Numbered from the stretch's first letter, positions 1 through 12,001 are shown. The stretch is 64,000 nt of DNA from Stichopus chloronotus (GCA_021234535.1 CM037837.1:558001-622000); one strand, 5' to 3'. Program-made: numbers and translations. The notes: generated from the sequence alone by a model not told the origin.

Positions 1-1202
1 ACAGGGCGAGAGAGAGAGACGTCAGAACAGAAAATCCAGAGAGATGCTCGATTTGATTTTAACGATCAGAGTCCCTGTTATTTGTTGATTCGACTGGCAC
101 ACACAAATTAGAGGAATTAAAAAAGATGATTTGAATCGATAACAGAGTTACATGACGTTGACAGGAAGAACGGGGAACGGAGAGATAAGATGACACAGGC
201 CAACATAATTACAGAAAATAGCGATGTTTATAGCTCGACGAGAAAATGACCAGTGCGGGCCCTGTAGCTGACGCTTGGCCTCTTGGTCTCCCGGGGTAGA
301 TGGTCACGAGGTCTACGTGACAACGTTGACCAATTGTAGAGCCATCGATTGTCTATGACATCATATGCAAATGGTCGCTACCCGTGATCTACCAATCAGC
401 TAAGTACTACGAAATCTTTCTACGAACAGTGTCTAAGTTTTCTATTTTTAATGTTTTACCTTGTCTAATCTGACTGTCTCAGGGGGAATAAAGACAAGGT
501 TAATAAACTCCTTAGATAAACTCCCTAAATAGACTGAACTTTGTATGACCCCTTTGAGTACGGTGGCATAGAATGATCATCTCTATACAACAATAGCACG
601 TGCTAGGTACGTTGCAAAGCTAGTATTATCCTAGGTGCAAAGGACCGCCAGTAGCAAAGTGAACGTATTGGGTAGCTACTGTCCATGTGTTAACAGCTTG
701 GACACAGTGCAGACGCTAGGCAGAATGGACGGTAAAATTCTCCATGCAAGTAGCGCAGATGGGGAGGGTGCGCGAAAGAAGAAGAGCCAAAAGTTTCAGA
801 GATCTGCGATTGTGTTGGTTTCCTTCATTGACATACGACTCTGTTTGGCTGTTGGACCAGAGTTTTGAATCACCTTCTCACGTGGGCTTTTTGCGACGAA
901 ATTCGACTTTAGGTAACTTGGAATGCTCAATGTCCGGAATTTAGAGTTATCGAATTCCATTTTTTTTTCTTTTGTCTTGGTCAATGAATGTTATAACTTT
1001 TGCTCGATTAAGCGACTGCGTTTTCCAAATTGATGTTGTTTCTGCTTTTTACTGTTTTCATTTTTTAAGAGATACTTCATCCTGCATTCTTCACACGTAT
1101 GTCACTAGTCTGTGAGATACCCTGTATACGTCTGTTTGGTACCCCTGCATCGTATCACTTTTTAATCGAGTCAGACCTTTGAATTTAATACTCCGCTCGA
1201 AG
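1..1202. other. No gene supported
   Basis: Starts with a short GA repeat (8-20). Contains a perfect AGCACGTGCT palindrome (596-605). Short ORFs here show no protein-like pattern. Confidence 0.5.
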
Positions 1203-1430
1203 ATGAGGACGTTGTTGTTAATCGTCTTCTTCCGTTTCTTATTCCTTTGTTCATCTTCTCAAGATGTATGCACAGTGATATATCTCGATGAAGTGAAACT
1301 ATATTCGGTGGCCATCGACAGAAGACAACAACCGCTATTTTTCACTGATTTTGAGGTCAACGGCTTCAATTTGAAAGGTTTTATTGGTACATGGATAAGC
1401 TATCAACCGTCTTTGCTTAATATTTATTGA
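1203..1430 (+). CDS. Possible first exon of a secreted protein (weak)
   Basis: From the ATG at 1203 the frame reads MRTLLLIVFF and continues hydrophobic for about 16 residues before SSSQDVC, a good shape for a cleaved signal peptide. About 55 polar residues follow, then a stop at 1428-1430. I recognise no domain. If it is a first exon, the splice donor would be upstream of the stop, but the only GT sites there (for example after AAAG near 1377) are weak. Short ORFs with hydrophobic starts occur by chance in T-rich DNA. Confidence 0.15.
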   Translation: MRTLLLIVFFRFLFLCSSSQDVCTVIYLDEVKLYSVAIDRRQQPLFFTDFEVNGFNLKGFIGTWISYQPSLLNIY

Positions 1431-2853
1431 TGAAATTCAAACTTAATGGGCCTCAATGTAAAAACAGAGAACTCGTTTAAGCGGTTGACAACGTGGTAAA
1501 TTGCTCGAATTTAAAGGTGATGTTTTTCTTTCGAATGTATAAATATAACGGTAAAAGGCGACCGTTTGCAGCTTAAACTGGTAAGCATAAATCTAAAGTA
1601 TATTTAATGGCATCTTCTTTGATAACAAAAACAAGGAGGCTGTCTTGTTGAGACAGTGTTGTAGAGTAAGTCTTTTCTACTTAATATACAAGGCAAATCC
1701 TCAGATATTCATCCACGCCCTCTTTAAGTATATTTATTACAATGTTCACTTAGTTAACCGACAGCTATTGCCCTGATAATCTGCATCGAGAATACATTGT
1801 TTGTCTGGCGAATGACCACCCAAGTCATCTGATTAAAAGGAAAACTCGAGGAAGATGAAGACTTTTCCCATCGCTTTGTATCTCACACCCTCACTGCATT
1901 TTATGTATGTCAGTGAATGTGATAAGGTACCTTCTTCATGGGCTACAAACTTGCTTCTAATTAGACGCGTAACTTAGTGATACTTTAAGATTATCATAGT
2001 CCGTAACTAATTACTAATTTTCTATCCAGTCATGTCGTTAAAAAAAAATTTATCGATTCCAAGAAGTGTTCACATTCAGGGCAATATCTAATGAAATATT
2101 TAAGTTCACTTTGGGTTGGCTTCAGTGATATTGACATACATACATTGACATTCTATCGTCATGGCCTGCCCGTAATCGAAAGGAAACATACTTCAACTGT
2201 GGTAGCAGCGAAACTAGTAGGTTAAGAGAGTAAGGCATTCGTATATACAACTGACTTCGTGGAAGGCAACTTGTTATTTGGCATAATGCAATGATACTCT
2301 GAAATCGAATTGCCTACTGGAGGGAATGTGGAGAATGTTAAACTTCTGGTAAAACTCGATGAACATTATTTCAAGGATGAACGTTGAATATCCAACCTTA
2401 AAATCAACAGTCTTAACTTACTAGGCTATACTTACTTCACGGAAATCAGTATTTAGTTAAAACACGTCTGTCAGTTGAACACCGCATCACGATAAAACAT
2501 GTGATGAAGCACCAGATTAATCGACGGATTAATCATTTGCAGCAGCGCTAAGCCTTTTCTTCATGAAATTCCAGCTGCGACTTAATGTCTTTTAGTGTGA
2601 ATATTAATGATTCAGTTTCGAAAGAGATTGTGGGGATAAGAATGTTTATTCTTTCTTGTTTATACTTTCTTAACCAACATTATTGAAGCAGAGTAAATAA
2701 TAGAAACATAAACTAGATGAATATAGGAAAGGTATGTCCATCTGTCATACCCGGACGTTTACTGTTACATTTTTCTCATCTCTCACTTTTGATTTAGGGT
2801 TTTGAACATTTCGTAGTCCAACCGACAAACAAGCGAAATAACATTCGACTTCG

Positions 2854-2891
2854 TGACGTCAGGTACCTGCGTCATAGAATACATGACGTCA
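2854..2891. promoter_or_regulatory. Pair of full CRE palindromes
   Basis: TGACGTCA occurs at 2854-2861 and again at 2884-2891, 30 bp apart (about three helical turns), with GCGTCATA between them. This is the densest CRE cluster in the window. No adjacent gene was recognised. Confidence 0.35.
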
Positions 2892-5800
2892 CATAACAAA
2901 ACACATTATACCTGTCATGAATACCTTATCTCGGTCATCAGCGTCTTGACCTGGTGTGCATTACTTCTGGAGGGCCAGCTTAAATTCTAGTATCGACTTC
3001 TGAAACTTCAAATAAAGAAAAAAAAAATGTTTCAGTCTGTGTGTATGCAAAGATAATTTGGTTCTTTTAAAACTGACAGAGAAGCAAACCAATGCCAAAT
3101 TGTTCATCCAAGAGTTGTAGCAAAAGATTCAGAAATCCGGTCTTAAAAGATGATCTAGGCCTATATACTTCGTTCCCTCTCGGTGGCATGTGTGTGTCAT
3201 CTGTACGTAGTTTAACCCTCCCGGAACTGGCAACTTAAGACCAAAACAAAACTCTACAAAGACACCACGATCTAGCCGTGTGTCTGTCAAGTAGGTTATA
3301 GACCTATCGAATCACGACGCCAAAGGCTATGAAACGGTTGGAAATAAAGGGAATATTCCGGTAAAAGGATACCCCTTAAACATCGCGATAAATCGCTGTT
3401 GTTTACCCGGGTATATTTCAGGACGACACAGGACAACAACGTGGGGAGTATTTGGACGTTGCAGGTCAGACAGCCTTTTCGTGTTAATCTGTCCTTTACC
3501 GATTTGGTCATTCATGTGAGGTTCAACTGGTCGTCTTCTGCTGAAGGTCTTTACAGTGAAAGCGTTGTTTCTCTTGTGGATCGTTGCCATAAAAGCCATA
3601 AGCAATGAGCATGCGCATGTAACTATGCATACATTATGTAATACGTAAGCACATATTGAAAACACGCAACATTGTCTAATTCATAATTTATACACTTTTG
3701 AAACCAAATGCACGGTCTCTTTTCGAGTTCTTCTATTTGTCGATATTGTATGGATAATTGCATGATTAAAAGCTTTTTGTAATATATTACCTGAATAGAA
3801 AGATGTGATATCCTTCGTAATTCAACGATGCCTCTGAAGTAATATTCTTGTTTTCTTATTTGCTCATTTATTTTGTTTTACAAGTGCACCGTTATTTGTG
3901 ATACACCCGTATACTACTGTACTACTGTATATCGTACTGCACTACTACATACTTACAATGGTTAACCCTTCTTCTATAAAATATTCGACTTGTCACATGC
4001 TTGCTTTTAACTATACCTTCGGCTCCACTAATTTCCAAAAAAGGACGAAGTGAATTAATTCTTAAAGGAAAAATTCCAACCCAGAAGTGTTTCTGTTACC
4101 AACAGGATGCACACTAGATGGTCCGTATTATATTTCGTAACATGTAAAGATTACTTTAATTGGGCTATTTTATTCGATGGACTGCTCCTTAAATTAAGCA
4201 TTTGTGCTGAGATAATTATGTCATCAACAACATGTCAAAACTCTACCGGGATGAGCGACCCAGGCGTCATTAACATCGAGATGCAAGCTATGGGATGGTA
4301 ATTGAACAAAAACCTCAATCTATGGTAAAACAGACCACGAGAGAAAGAGAAAACGATAGACGTGTGATGCCATCGCAGGGAAATCTAACCACTTATACAC
4401 GTAAATTGAAACTAAGATAAATATATACGTGAGGAACGTAACAAATTGAAGCGCCTATACGAGTGAGTGTCACCGTCCAAAAAATATACGGCTTCTATCT
4501 CGAAGCTGAAAAATTTATGCACATTTCTGTAAACTTTTTTCCTGTCGACCTTGGAGATGAGTTTTACTATATAAGGGGGCCATAACTTGAATTATCATTT
4601 CTCGTTTACCGTTCGTCTTAAATTTCCCACGAACAGAATCGGAGTTCCCAGCGAAACTTGAAATATTCCCCCGACTGATTATATCAAACTGAAACCGTCG
4701 CTCTTCCACATGCATTTTAGTTGCTCTAATTTGATCTAATTTAAATATATTTGGTTTATCGTTTGTGTTAGAATCAAATGTGAAAAAAAAATTCTCATTT
4801 TGTGTATGTACTCATTTACGTAAGTGCCAATCTTTAAATGTGAGAAAAGGCCTGGGTCAAGGTAATGCAGTTCGGAGGCTACCTATTCGATTGCAACCAC
4901 ATTCATTTCTTTGTTCAAATGAAATGACGTAATCACGCCACAAGTTTCACGATAAGTTCTCACGGAATACACAATTACTGGGAAAGAGTCTTCGATATAA
5001 GTTCTCTTAAGAAACTTTACCGTACCGAATTGAAAACTGCATGGTCACTCTGTGCAAGTTAATTGTATCATGAAATTTTAGCTGACTTTTCTATTGTCTT
5101 CATTAAGATGAATTTGTCGTTATACGCAAACTGTTTTTAATATTTCAACTTCAATAGTGTAGGCGGGAAACGTTATTTCAAACAACAGAACCCGTTACAT
5201 TTTACGTTTTACGTCCTGCAGCTTCCATGCATTGTCGATATATCCAACATTCAAATATAAGAAACATATTTAAGATTGCTTCAGAGTAGGCTGTGGGTAC
5301 ATATCGGCTGAGACTGATTGATCAACGCTTCAGCAATCCTATATATAAAACATTATCCACCTTAGAACATAAAACGTGTATCAACAAATTCATAATATGC
5401 TCACTGCCAAACCCAATCGGAAGTTAATTTAAATTTAAACGCTTCGGGACTATTTGGAACGCTGATAAGGACAAACTAGATGTCATATTGGGGTCCGACT
5501 AGGGGTAACGCTAACGCAGATTCTTAAAGGATTTTAAGACTTTTTCAATTTAGAGGACATTTCTTATCACCAGCACTTGATCTCGCAATTTACTATTGAA
5601 CCTATACTATTGGATTCGTCCGCAAATAAAAATCTTTCGTTTTTTTTTTCTTTTCGTATATTCGGACAGTGCTCCATTAAGTGAATAATGTAGTGGAAAA
5701 GTAAATGTTCACCCTGTAAGAAACAACTAACATGGTTATCGGGTTCTAATTTATGATAATTGGAGAAAAAATTTTTCCATTGCGTAACTTCTCTCTTCAG

Positions 5801-6473
5801 TAAGAAAATTTACAATGTCGAGTATTTTTTCATTACCGCTACGTCATGTTGGAGGTCTTTTCGTATATAGTCTTAAATTTGAGTAAATCGTTCAGAAGAC
5901 TTGAAGGTCAATCATTACTATCTCAAAATGAAGTCTTTTGAACTTCAACTTTTTTACGAGATCTTACACTTTCTCTGAACGTTAGCATCTTTTCTTAATA
6001 TCACAGTCCAGACGAAGATATACTCCTTCGAAGCGTTACGCAATATTGCATGGGCCATAGGCGGAGAGGTACTATCGCGTGGTCCCGAAACACCTATTGA
6101 ATCCAATACAAAAAAATTACATAGAATAAGAAAAATAAAAGAAACAAAGGGTTAAAGTAATATTGATGTCACACATCATGAGAGTTAACGATAAGTAAAT
6201 ATTTTGTTGTCTAATCTTACACTTTCTGCGTATATAGGTAGCTCCTGTTTGTCTCATTTGTTTTTGGCATACTGTTTGCAATAGATATGTCTGCAAGTTA
6301 TTACTCCTTCATTCACGCAATTCTGTAGTGTCCTACTCTTGATCCGTTTCAAACGCTCGACATTTATTTTTTTTCACAGTGCAGATAGTCAATCAGACAC
6401 ATCGCCTTTGCTAAGAGTTTGCAGGCTACCGCATCCTCTACACCTTCCTCTACACACAAGCGAAATGTTTAAG

Positions 6474-6487
6474 CCCCCCCCCCCCCC
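6474..6487 (+). repeat. C14 homopolymer
   Basis: Fourteen C in a row, the left member of a pair 75 bp apart. Confidence 0.95.
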
Positions 6488-6561
6488 TTAAAAACTCTAT
6501 CCATTACTAGAGACCTGGTATAAGGAGGGGAATAATGGAGGAAGGACTTTCAACCTGTGCG

Positions 6562-6574
6562 CCCCCCCCCCCCC
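6562..6574 (+). repeat. C13 homopolymer
   Basis: Thirteen C, preceded by TGTGCG and followed by ATGAAG. Confidence 0.95.
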
Positions 6575-8321
6575 ATGAAGTTCAGAGGTGGCTATGTGTC
6601 CCCATGATTTGAAAAGGTTGGTCAACACTGCTGTAGTGGTCACATAATATTGTAGGGAAAAAGTAAACAACTGTGATTTAAATCACGAAATTTTGATCAA
6701 GTTGACGGAAATGATCCCTGGACTATATAAGCGTGTAGAAATAGAAGACCATAGGCTACAATGGCCCTTTCATCATAGCATTAGTACCCTCCGCTTTCGT
6801 TGTGATGACGTTACCAAACGTGCCCGTTTTATTTTCAGTCTACATGCTTTCTTTATAGCTATATTTTTAGCGGGGAAGGGGCTGCACAACTCGTTTCAGA
6901 CTGCGTATTTTTTCTTTTTTAAATAATATTCGGGAGATTTGTCCTAGTTATTGTAATGAGAATGGATTCTGGTCAATAAGAGTAGCGAGAAAGGGCGCAA
7001 TGAGGCCAGATGACTTTCTCAGCTCTCAGTGACGTTTCGACTGCAGTTTGCATGTTTTTTTTTTTTTGTAGTTTTCTTTTTCCTGCCATAGTACGTAGCT
7101 TTTAGGTGTGCATATTTTGGTTATTATGATATTTTCCAGCTTCCTCAACGTGTATTTTGAATGCAAATTTGAGCTGATTTTGTTTTACATAAGAATTCGA
7201 GTAAATGGACAAGTTTTTTGTTGAATAAGCCTATCTGTGAATTGTTCGACTAATTCCTACCCATATTATCGTTATAGTTGACATATTTCGGACACACTGA
7301 ACCAATGTATCTCTTTAAGTGTAACTTTTTTTTCTTTCTGTCGAGTCAGAGATGGAAAAAACGTGATTAAATTGGTCGTCTGTGACACCGAATAGCGAAA
7401 GCAAAGAGGCCCATTTCGTTTGCCATTTTGATCTCATATTTCACAAGTTTTGACATATGTCGGTCTATGATGGATTGCTTGTTGATCCTCTGAATGTCCT
7501 TTTATTATCCTTGGAGTTTGCAATAGGTCTATTATTACAGCCCAATGCCAAAACGATGATGGGGCCTAGTTGCCATGACAACTTTGAAAGGTTCCTTCTT
7601 GATCGCAGAAAATTATGTCCTTATATATTCTCTTCGATCTTCTATAGCTTTATTGCTATCTGTACGACTACAGTACATATATTCCGTATGTGACATTCTA
7701 TTTAAATCAGGCTCTAAAATTGCTTTTGCTGTGAAAGAGCACTTGAATGAAATCTTGGAGTAGACATTTAAATATTTTCTATTCAGATCCACACGATGAA
7801 AAAAAAGAGAGAAAAAAAAAAGGTTGCATAACTTTTGGCAAACTTATAGGCTATTTGTAAGTATAATACTGTTCTCTGAATTGGAAAAAATCCGACTGCT
7901 AACTAAAAGTTATCCATTGATTATTGATGAGACAAACTCTTAAATTGCAGTTATTTTCCTCTGTAATCCTTCAGAGTTGTGCCTTATGCTCTTATCCTCT
8001 GCCAAGCCAACCAAATCTAACAGCGTTCGTATCGCTAGGTCGCTACGACTACTAAAAAGAAAAAAAAAAAACAGGGTAACGCTTGCCGACGCCAAAAATC
8101 GAATGACACGCTGAACTACGGAAGACAACTGTGACCATTTTATTAACGGCAGTGACGATTCCCAAGTGACTCCGTTGTAATCGCACAATAATACGGTGAG
8201 TTCATACTGTGAAACGTGTGATAGCGACACTCACTAGCGGGTGGCAAAGTTTTCAGACAAGTCCATACATCGTCTCTTCATCATCTCAATGGACGTGAAC
8301 AAGTTTTATCCTTTAAATCCT

Positions 8322-9318
8322 TCAGGCCTTTTTTATTTCTTCACAGAATATTGTTTTTTTTTTTCTTGTGATGGTTTCTTGAAGCGTCTCGTTTGAGCCT
8401 GAGGTCCCCTTCAGCAATAAAGAGCTGGAAATGTTCTCCACAACGTGTCTAGTAGCAAGTGATGCGGTCATTATAGGTTTGAATTCCAAGCAGGAAGTCT
8501 TTTGAAGTGATAGTTCTTTTACATCTTGTTTAAAATGCTTCGCCTTATTTTTCCATTTTTTTTTCGGGAATGAAATATCGTGCAGACATGTAGATTTCCG
8601 ATGGAATATCACAATGGTTTTTCTTCTCTGTTAAAAAAAAAAAACGGAATATCCAGCCAACGTTTTCATGAAATGTTCGTGAGGATTTTGCGGTCGTCTT
8701 GGAAATTTCCACATGCAACATGTCCCTCGGATAAACAATTACTGTTTCATTGAAGAGCATTTTGCAATGAACTGAATACATGTAGCTCATTTTCATCTCT
8801 GAAAATTTGAAAATGTCGACGTCGTTTGAAGAGAGTTGACTAGAATTTGGAAGAACCAAGTCTAACCGAATAAAATTGATACTTGACAATTGTATTCTTT
8901 TTACTCTCAAAATACTGGCTAGTCGTTTTCGCGTTTTAGTAACAAGTAACACCTGATCATCCATGAAGGACATCGAGGTACCGGTTTCGCAATTTTCGCG
9001 TCCCTTTTCGAAATGATGCCCGTTTTGCTTAAATTTTGACTTCATTGGGTTTTTTTGAACGGATTCCCCGCACTCACCTGATTTAAGTGTGAGACTTTCA
9101 CAGGTATATTCAAAAGGTATACTGAAAATTAGTACAACTATGTCGATGGTTTGATGGTATTGAGTGAAGCGCTGGTCTAGCGGTGTGGTTGATATAAAGA
9201 GAGCCAAGCAGATATCTACGACACAGGGGATCGCTCTATTTGAATGAAATTTATGCAAGCAAAAAGAGAGAGAAAAAAGAAGGGGTATGAACTTACATAT
9301 AGATATATGTAAAAACAT
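8322..9318 (-). CDS. Unrecognised open region, two overlapping minus-strand ORFs (doubtful gene)
   Basis: A 257-codon ORF starts at an ATG at 9318 and ends at 8545. A second ORF of up to 96 codons in another frame (8612-8322) overlaps its end. Together they keep nearly 1 kb open in AT-rich DNA, more than I would expect by chance. The first about 30 residues are hydrophobic (MFLHISICKF then FIPLLFSLSFC-like sequence) and could be a signal peptide or anchor. No family motif is visible. A perfect donor-like CAG/GTGAGT lies inside the ORF on the minus strand (CAG at 9080-9078), so only about the first 80 codons might be exonic. Runs of A/T near 8633-8643 could have caused a frameshift. It points away from the GPCR. 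It could be an exon, a decayed element or chance. Confidence 0.2.
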
Positions 9319-10035
9319 ATATATGTAGCCTACTAATTTAGCGCACTAACATGTTCCGGCGAACAGACAGTAAGTCACTCTAAGATATAGACACGAGCGA
9401 ACCAGTTTCCGTCAGGTCGAGATTTTGCAACAGAGGTTTCAATCATCAAATTATTAATGACAGTTTTGTGTGGATTTGACAGTGTGTTATATTTAAATAT
9501 TGGCCAGTAGTACCACTTGGCAGTCATGTCGTGGTTTCTATCTTTTACTGGTTCACCGATCGATGTGATTACTTTTTGAAATCACTTTCAAGTTAAAGGT
9601 CTCTGCACCAGGACGCATTCTTCATTTGTCTCGGAAGCTTGTGGTTAATTTCTTTTGCACATGGTAGCACTTTGGCTTGCAATTCGTTGAACTTTGGTAC
9701 GAAGTGAAGCGTAAGATGAAATGACTTATTCAAGGAGTCGCAGGTACACCAAAACCGTCAGCTGTACTTCACGGAGAGACACACGCACACGGTAATATTA
9801 TCGCTTGTAACATTCTGTCGTTGGATTAAATGTATCAAACGCCATCATCATCATCATCATCATTATTACCACGGCTAGCAGGAAATACTGTCAGGTTTTG
9901 CAGGTACATTGTCATTGAACGTCATAAATACATCTTACAACACACTTGGATTTTGACTTGAAGTGGCGCGGTCCTGTGTTACCTCTGCGCTATTTTTGAC
10001 ACGAAAACAACACTTGCCATGTTGAATTAATGGGA
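9319..10035. other. Upstream region of the GPCR
   Basis: No ORF of note. It holds the ATC microsatellite and probably distal promoter sequence between the GPCR and the doubtful minus-strand ORF. Confidence 0.5.
9843..9866 (+). repeat. (ATC)n microsatellite upstream of the GPCR
   Basis: Seven ATC triplets followed by ATTATT, about 380 bp before the GPCR start codon. Confidence 0.9.
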
Positions 10036-10043
10036 TATAAAAT
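10036..10043 (+). promoter_or_regulatory. Candidate TATA box of the GPCR gene
   Basis: TATAAAAT lies 201 bp before the GPCR start codon, which would put initiation near 10065 and give a 5' leader of about 180 nt. AT-rich DNA produces such matches by chance, and a 5' UTR intron cannot be excluded because a pyrimidine-rich stretch ends just before the ATG. Confidence 0.3.
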
Positions 10044-10116
10044 AGGCCTGGCATCACAAAACAGACGTTAGTAAAACTGATATGTATGGATGCTGATAAC
10101 ATGAGGAAGGGCACAG

Positions 10117-10131
10117 TGACGTCGTGACGTC
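10117..10131 (+). promoter_or_regulatory. Tandem CRE-like motif upstream of the GPCR
   Basis: Two copies of TGACGTC start at 10117 and 10125, spaced 8 bp. They resemble CREB/ATF sites, each one base short of the full palindrome. They lie between the TATA-like box and the start codon, so they would be in the 5' leader if that box is used. A third, complete site (TGACGTCA, 10245-10252) begins inside the start codon. Confidence 0.35.
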
Positions 10132-10243
10132 CGTACTATAATCAAGACTCTGATGAGATTAGCAGTGTTTTGGGGGTCATACCTGTCTCTACCAATTTCT
10201 CAAGATCTTGTTTGATCTTTTCTTAAAGAGGAGAGATACAATC

Positions 10244-11296
10244 ATGACGTCACTTTCAGAGGTTGATAGTAATGACAATTCAACGACGACGATGCGTGTA
10301 TCGGTGGAACAAATTTCCTTTTTGTTGCACCCCACTTGGAGCTCTTCCATCAAGCTGTACGTAATTCCGTACATAGCTCTTTTTGGCATCATCTGTAACG
10401 TTTCTTTCCTGGTGGTGGTATACCGGGTCAAGCAGTTCCACAACGGCATCAATATGCTACTGGTAAACCTAGCCTTAGCGGATATATTCTTCTTGGTAGC
10501 GGAAGTGACGCAAGCGATGTTGTCAATCTTGAAAACACCGTACCAGAAGGATTTCGCCTGGTCCTCCCATCGTTGGTCGTGTAAGGTCATAATGGGTAGC
10601 GTCCATCTATCCGAAGCAGCGTCACTGTTATTTATCGTCACCGTTTCTATTGATCGATATTTTGCAGTGTGCAAACCATTCCAGCACAGATTGTCAAAGC
10701 AACTTCGTAACGTTTTCTTCTGTGGGATGCCGTGGATATTGTCCGTTCTTATAACGGTAGGTTATTCGTTTACCTTGACTTTGGATAAGATGAGTTGGCA
10801 GTGGGCCGATGGCGTAAATACCACTTTGCCCAACGCGGTGACGCTCTGCGAGTCCAAGGACATAGAGCCGTTTGTTTTCTTCCTATTGAATTTGGCACCT
10901 TACTTTATGTCGGTGTTCTTAAATGGCGTTCTCTATTTTTGGATCCTGAAGACTCTCAAAAAAAGCTACGGAGTGAATTCTCAGCGCAGCGCGGAAGCGC
11001 GCATGTCAGCGGTACGCATGTTGCTTTTTAATTGGATAGTGTATTTACTATGCGTGTCACCAAACTTTCTTATACTTTTTACGAGTATATTTCACGATAA
11101 TGACATCTATGGATCTTTGGAGGCGATCTCTCGAGCTCTTCTTGTAGTTAACTCGTCTGTGAACCCTCTCATTTACAACGCGTTTAACTCTCGATATCGC
11201 AAAGCGTTCGTCCGTGTCTTTTCGGTTCGACGTAGCACGAGGCCGAGTCGCGTTTCGTTTTCGGCTCACTCGAGTGTACGAACGACTAAAGTTTAA
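10244..11296 (+). CDS. Rhodopsin-family (class A) G-protein-coupled receptor, peptide-receptor-like, single exon
   Basis: This 350-residue seven-transmembrane receptor should sit in the plasma membrane and signal through heterotrimeric G proteins. Its ligand is unknown. Landmarks: GxxxN in TM1 (N52), LALAD in TM2 (D80), the TM3 cysteine (C113) paired with C202 in loop 2, DRY at 137-139, W164 in TM4, P219 in TM5, P273 in TM6 within CVSP, and NPLIY at 307-311 followed by a basic helix 8. NST (residue 12) and NTT (192) are extracellular glycosylation sequons. The tail is short, rich in Ser, Thr and Arg, and ends TTKV. I chose the ATG at 10244 because it is the first one after an in-frame TAG at 10160-10162 and has A at -3. 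The short third intracellular loop and the NP-x-x-Y/helix 8 region suggest a peptide receptor, but no subfamily can be assigned. The gene has no interruption, as is common for expanded invertebrate class A receptors. Confidence 0.94.
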   Translation: MTSLSEVDSNDNSTTTMRVSVEQISFLLHPTWSSSIKLYVIPYIALFGIICNVSFLVVVYRVKQFHNGINMLLVNLALADIFFLVAEVTQAMLSILKTPYQKDFAWSSHRWSCKVIMGSVHLSEAASLLFIVTVSIDRYFAVCKPFQHRLSKQLRNVFFCGMPWILSVLITVGYSFTLTLDKMSWQWADGVNTTLPNAVTLCESKDIEPFVFFLLNLAPYFMSVFLNGVLYFWILKTLKKSYGVNSQRSAEARMSAVRMLLFNWIVYLLCVSPNFLILFTSIFHDNDIYGSLEAISRALLVVNSSVNPLIYNAFNSRYRKAFVRVFSVRRSTRPSRVSFSAHSSVRTTKV

Positions 11297-11439
11297 CTGA
11301 CCAAATACTTCTTGGGAAGTTTCACTCTCGGCAATTGGCTTAGAGAGTGGCATCTGGGAACAACGCCCCCTATTTTCGACAAGGACAAACATGCGCGCAC
11401 CCAACATCGTGGCGTTTTCTCGGCGCATGTTTCTCATCG

Positions 11440-11445
11440 AATAAA
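11440..11445 (+). terminator. Polyadenylation signal of the GPCR mRNA
   Basis: A canonical AATAAA lies 144 nt after the GPCR stop codon. A GT-rich stretch follows at about 11461-11488, suitable as a downstream cleavage element. This predicts a 3' UTR of about 160-170 nt and supports the idea that the transcript ends here without further exons. Confidence 0.6.
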
Positions 11446-11838
11446 GGCATGCAAACTTCTTGTATACACGTGTCGTTTGTGTTGTGAGTAATTTAATTGT
11501 CAGAGAAACGTTATGAGAATCAATGGTTTAGGTATAATACTGGAGACTAAATTTATCAGATAGAGGCCACAACTTCATACGAAATGTCAAAATTTTGTTT
11601 CATAACAAGTACGTTATATATTATTCTACCCGATATTAATGATTGAAATCTTTCCGATGAGTTATTATTTCTTTGTCATTTTATTTGTATGTTTACCTTA
11701 TCTAATTCACTGGGGCAACAATGACCTTACCCCTTTAAGCACTCCTTCATTGGAAAACACTAGTCAAGACCCTTTCCCCTTTTCCAAAAAGCCTAAAGTG
11801 AAAAATAAATATTGTGACACAAATCAGGGACAGTCGAA

Positions 11839-11859
11839 GGGGAGGGAGGGGGAGGCGGG
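11839..11859 (+). repeat. G-quadruplex candidate downstream of the GPCR
   Basis: Four closely spaced runs of three to five G separated by A, A and AGGC, about 400 bp past the polyadenylation signal. Confidence 0.6.
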
Positions 11860-12001
11860 TAAATGTCTAAAAGAGGATAAAGCTCCACTAATTTGGGTAT
11901 TAAATATCTCGAAGGGCTCTCTGAAATTTCCTATTGCGTGTAGTGTCACATCAGTATCTTTACTTTCAAAAACGGCACCGTAACTTGTTTTTTTTTTTTG
12001 T

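Larger units (their letters stand above)
1431..8321. other. Intergenic or intronic DNA without supported genes
   Basis: Apart from the CRE pair and the two C tracts listed, I see only AT-rich unique sequence and poly-A/T runs (for example 7047-7057 and 8056-8070). Frames such as 3665-3327 on the minus strand are open only from a non-ATG start and match nothing I know. Confidence 0.5.

Noticed and set aside
3327..3665. 112-codon minus-strand ORF
   Set aside because: No ATG at its start, no domain, and length within chance expectation for 64 kb.
9171..9240. tRNA-like or SINE-like sequence (TGGTCTAGCGG resembles an A box)
   Set aside because: The would-be B box (GGATCGCTCTA) matches poorly and no cloverleaf can be drawn.
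10189..10674. 161-codon minus-strand ORF
   Set aside because: It is antisense to the GPCR's first half and shows no domain; the open frame is a by-product of coding sequence on the other strand.
11057..11437. 126-codon minus-strand ORF rich in Arg
   Set aside because: Antisense to the GPCR's end and its 3' UTR, with no recognisable motif.
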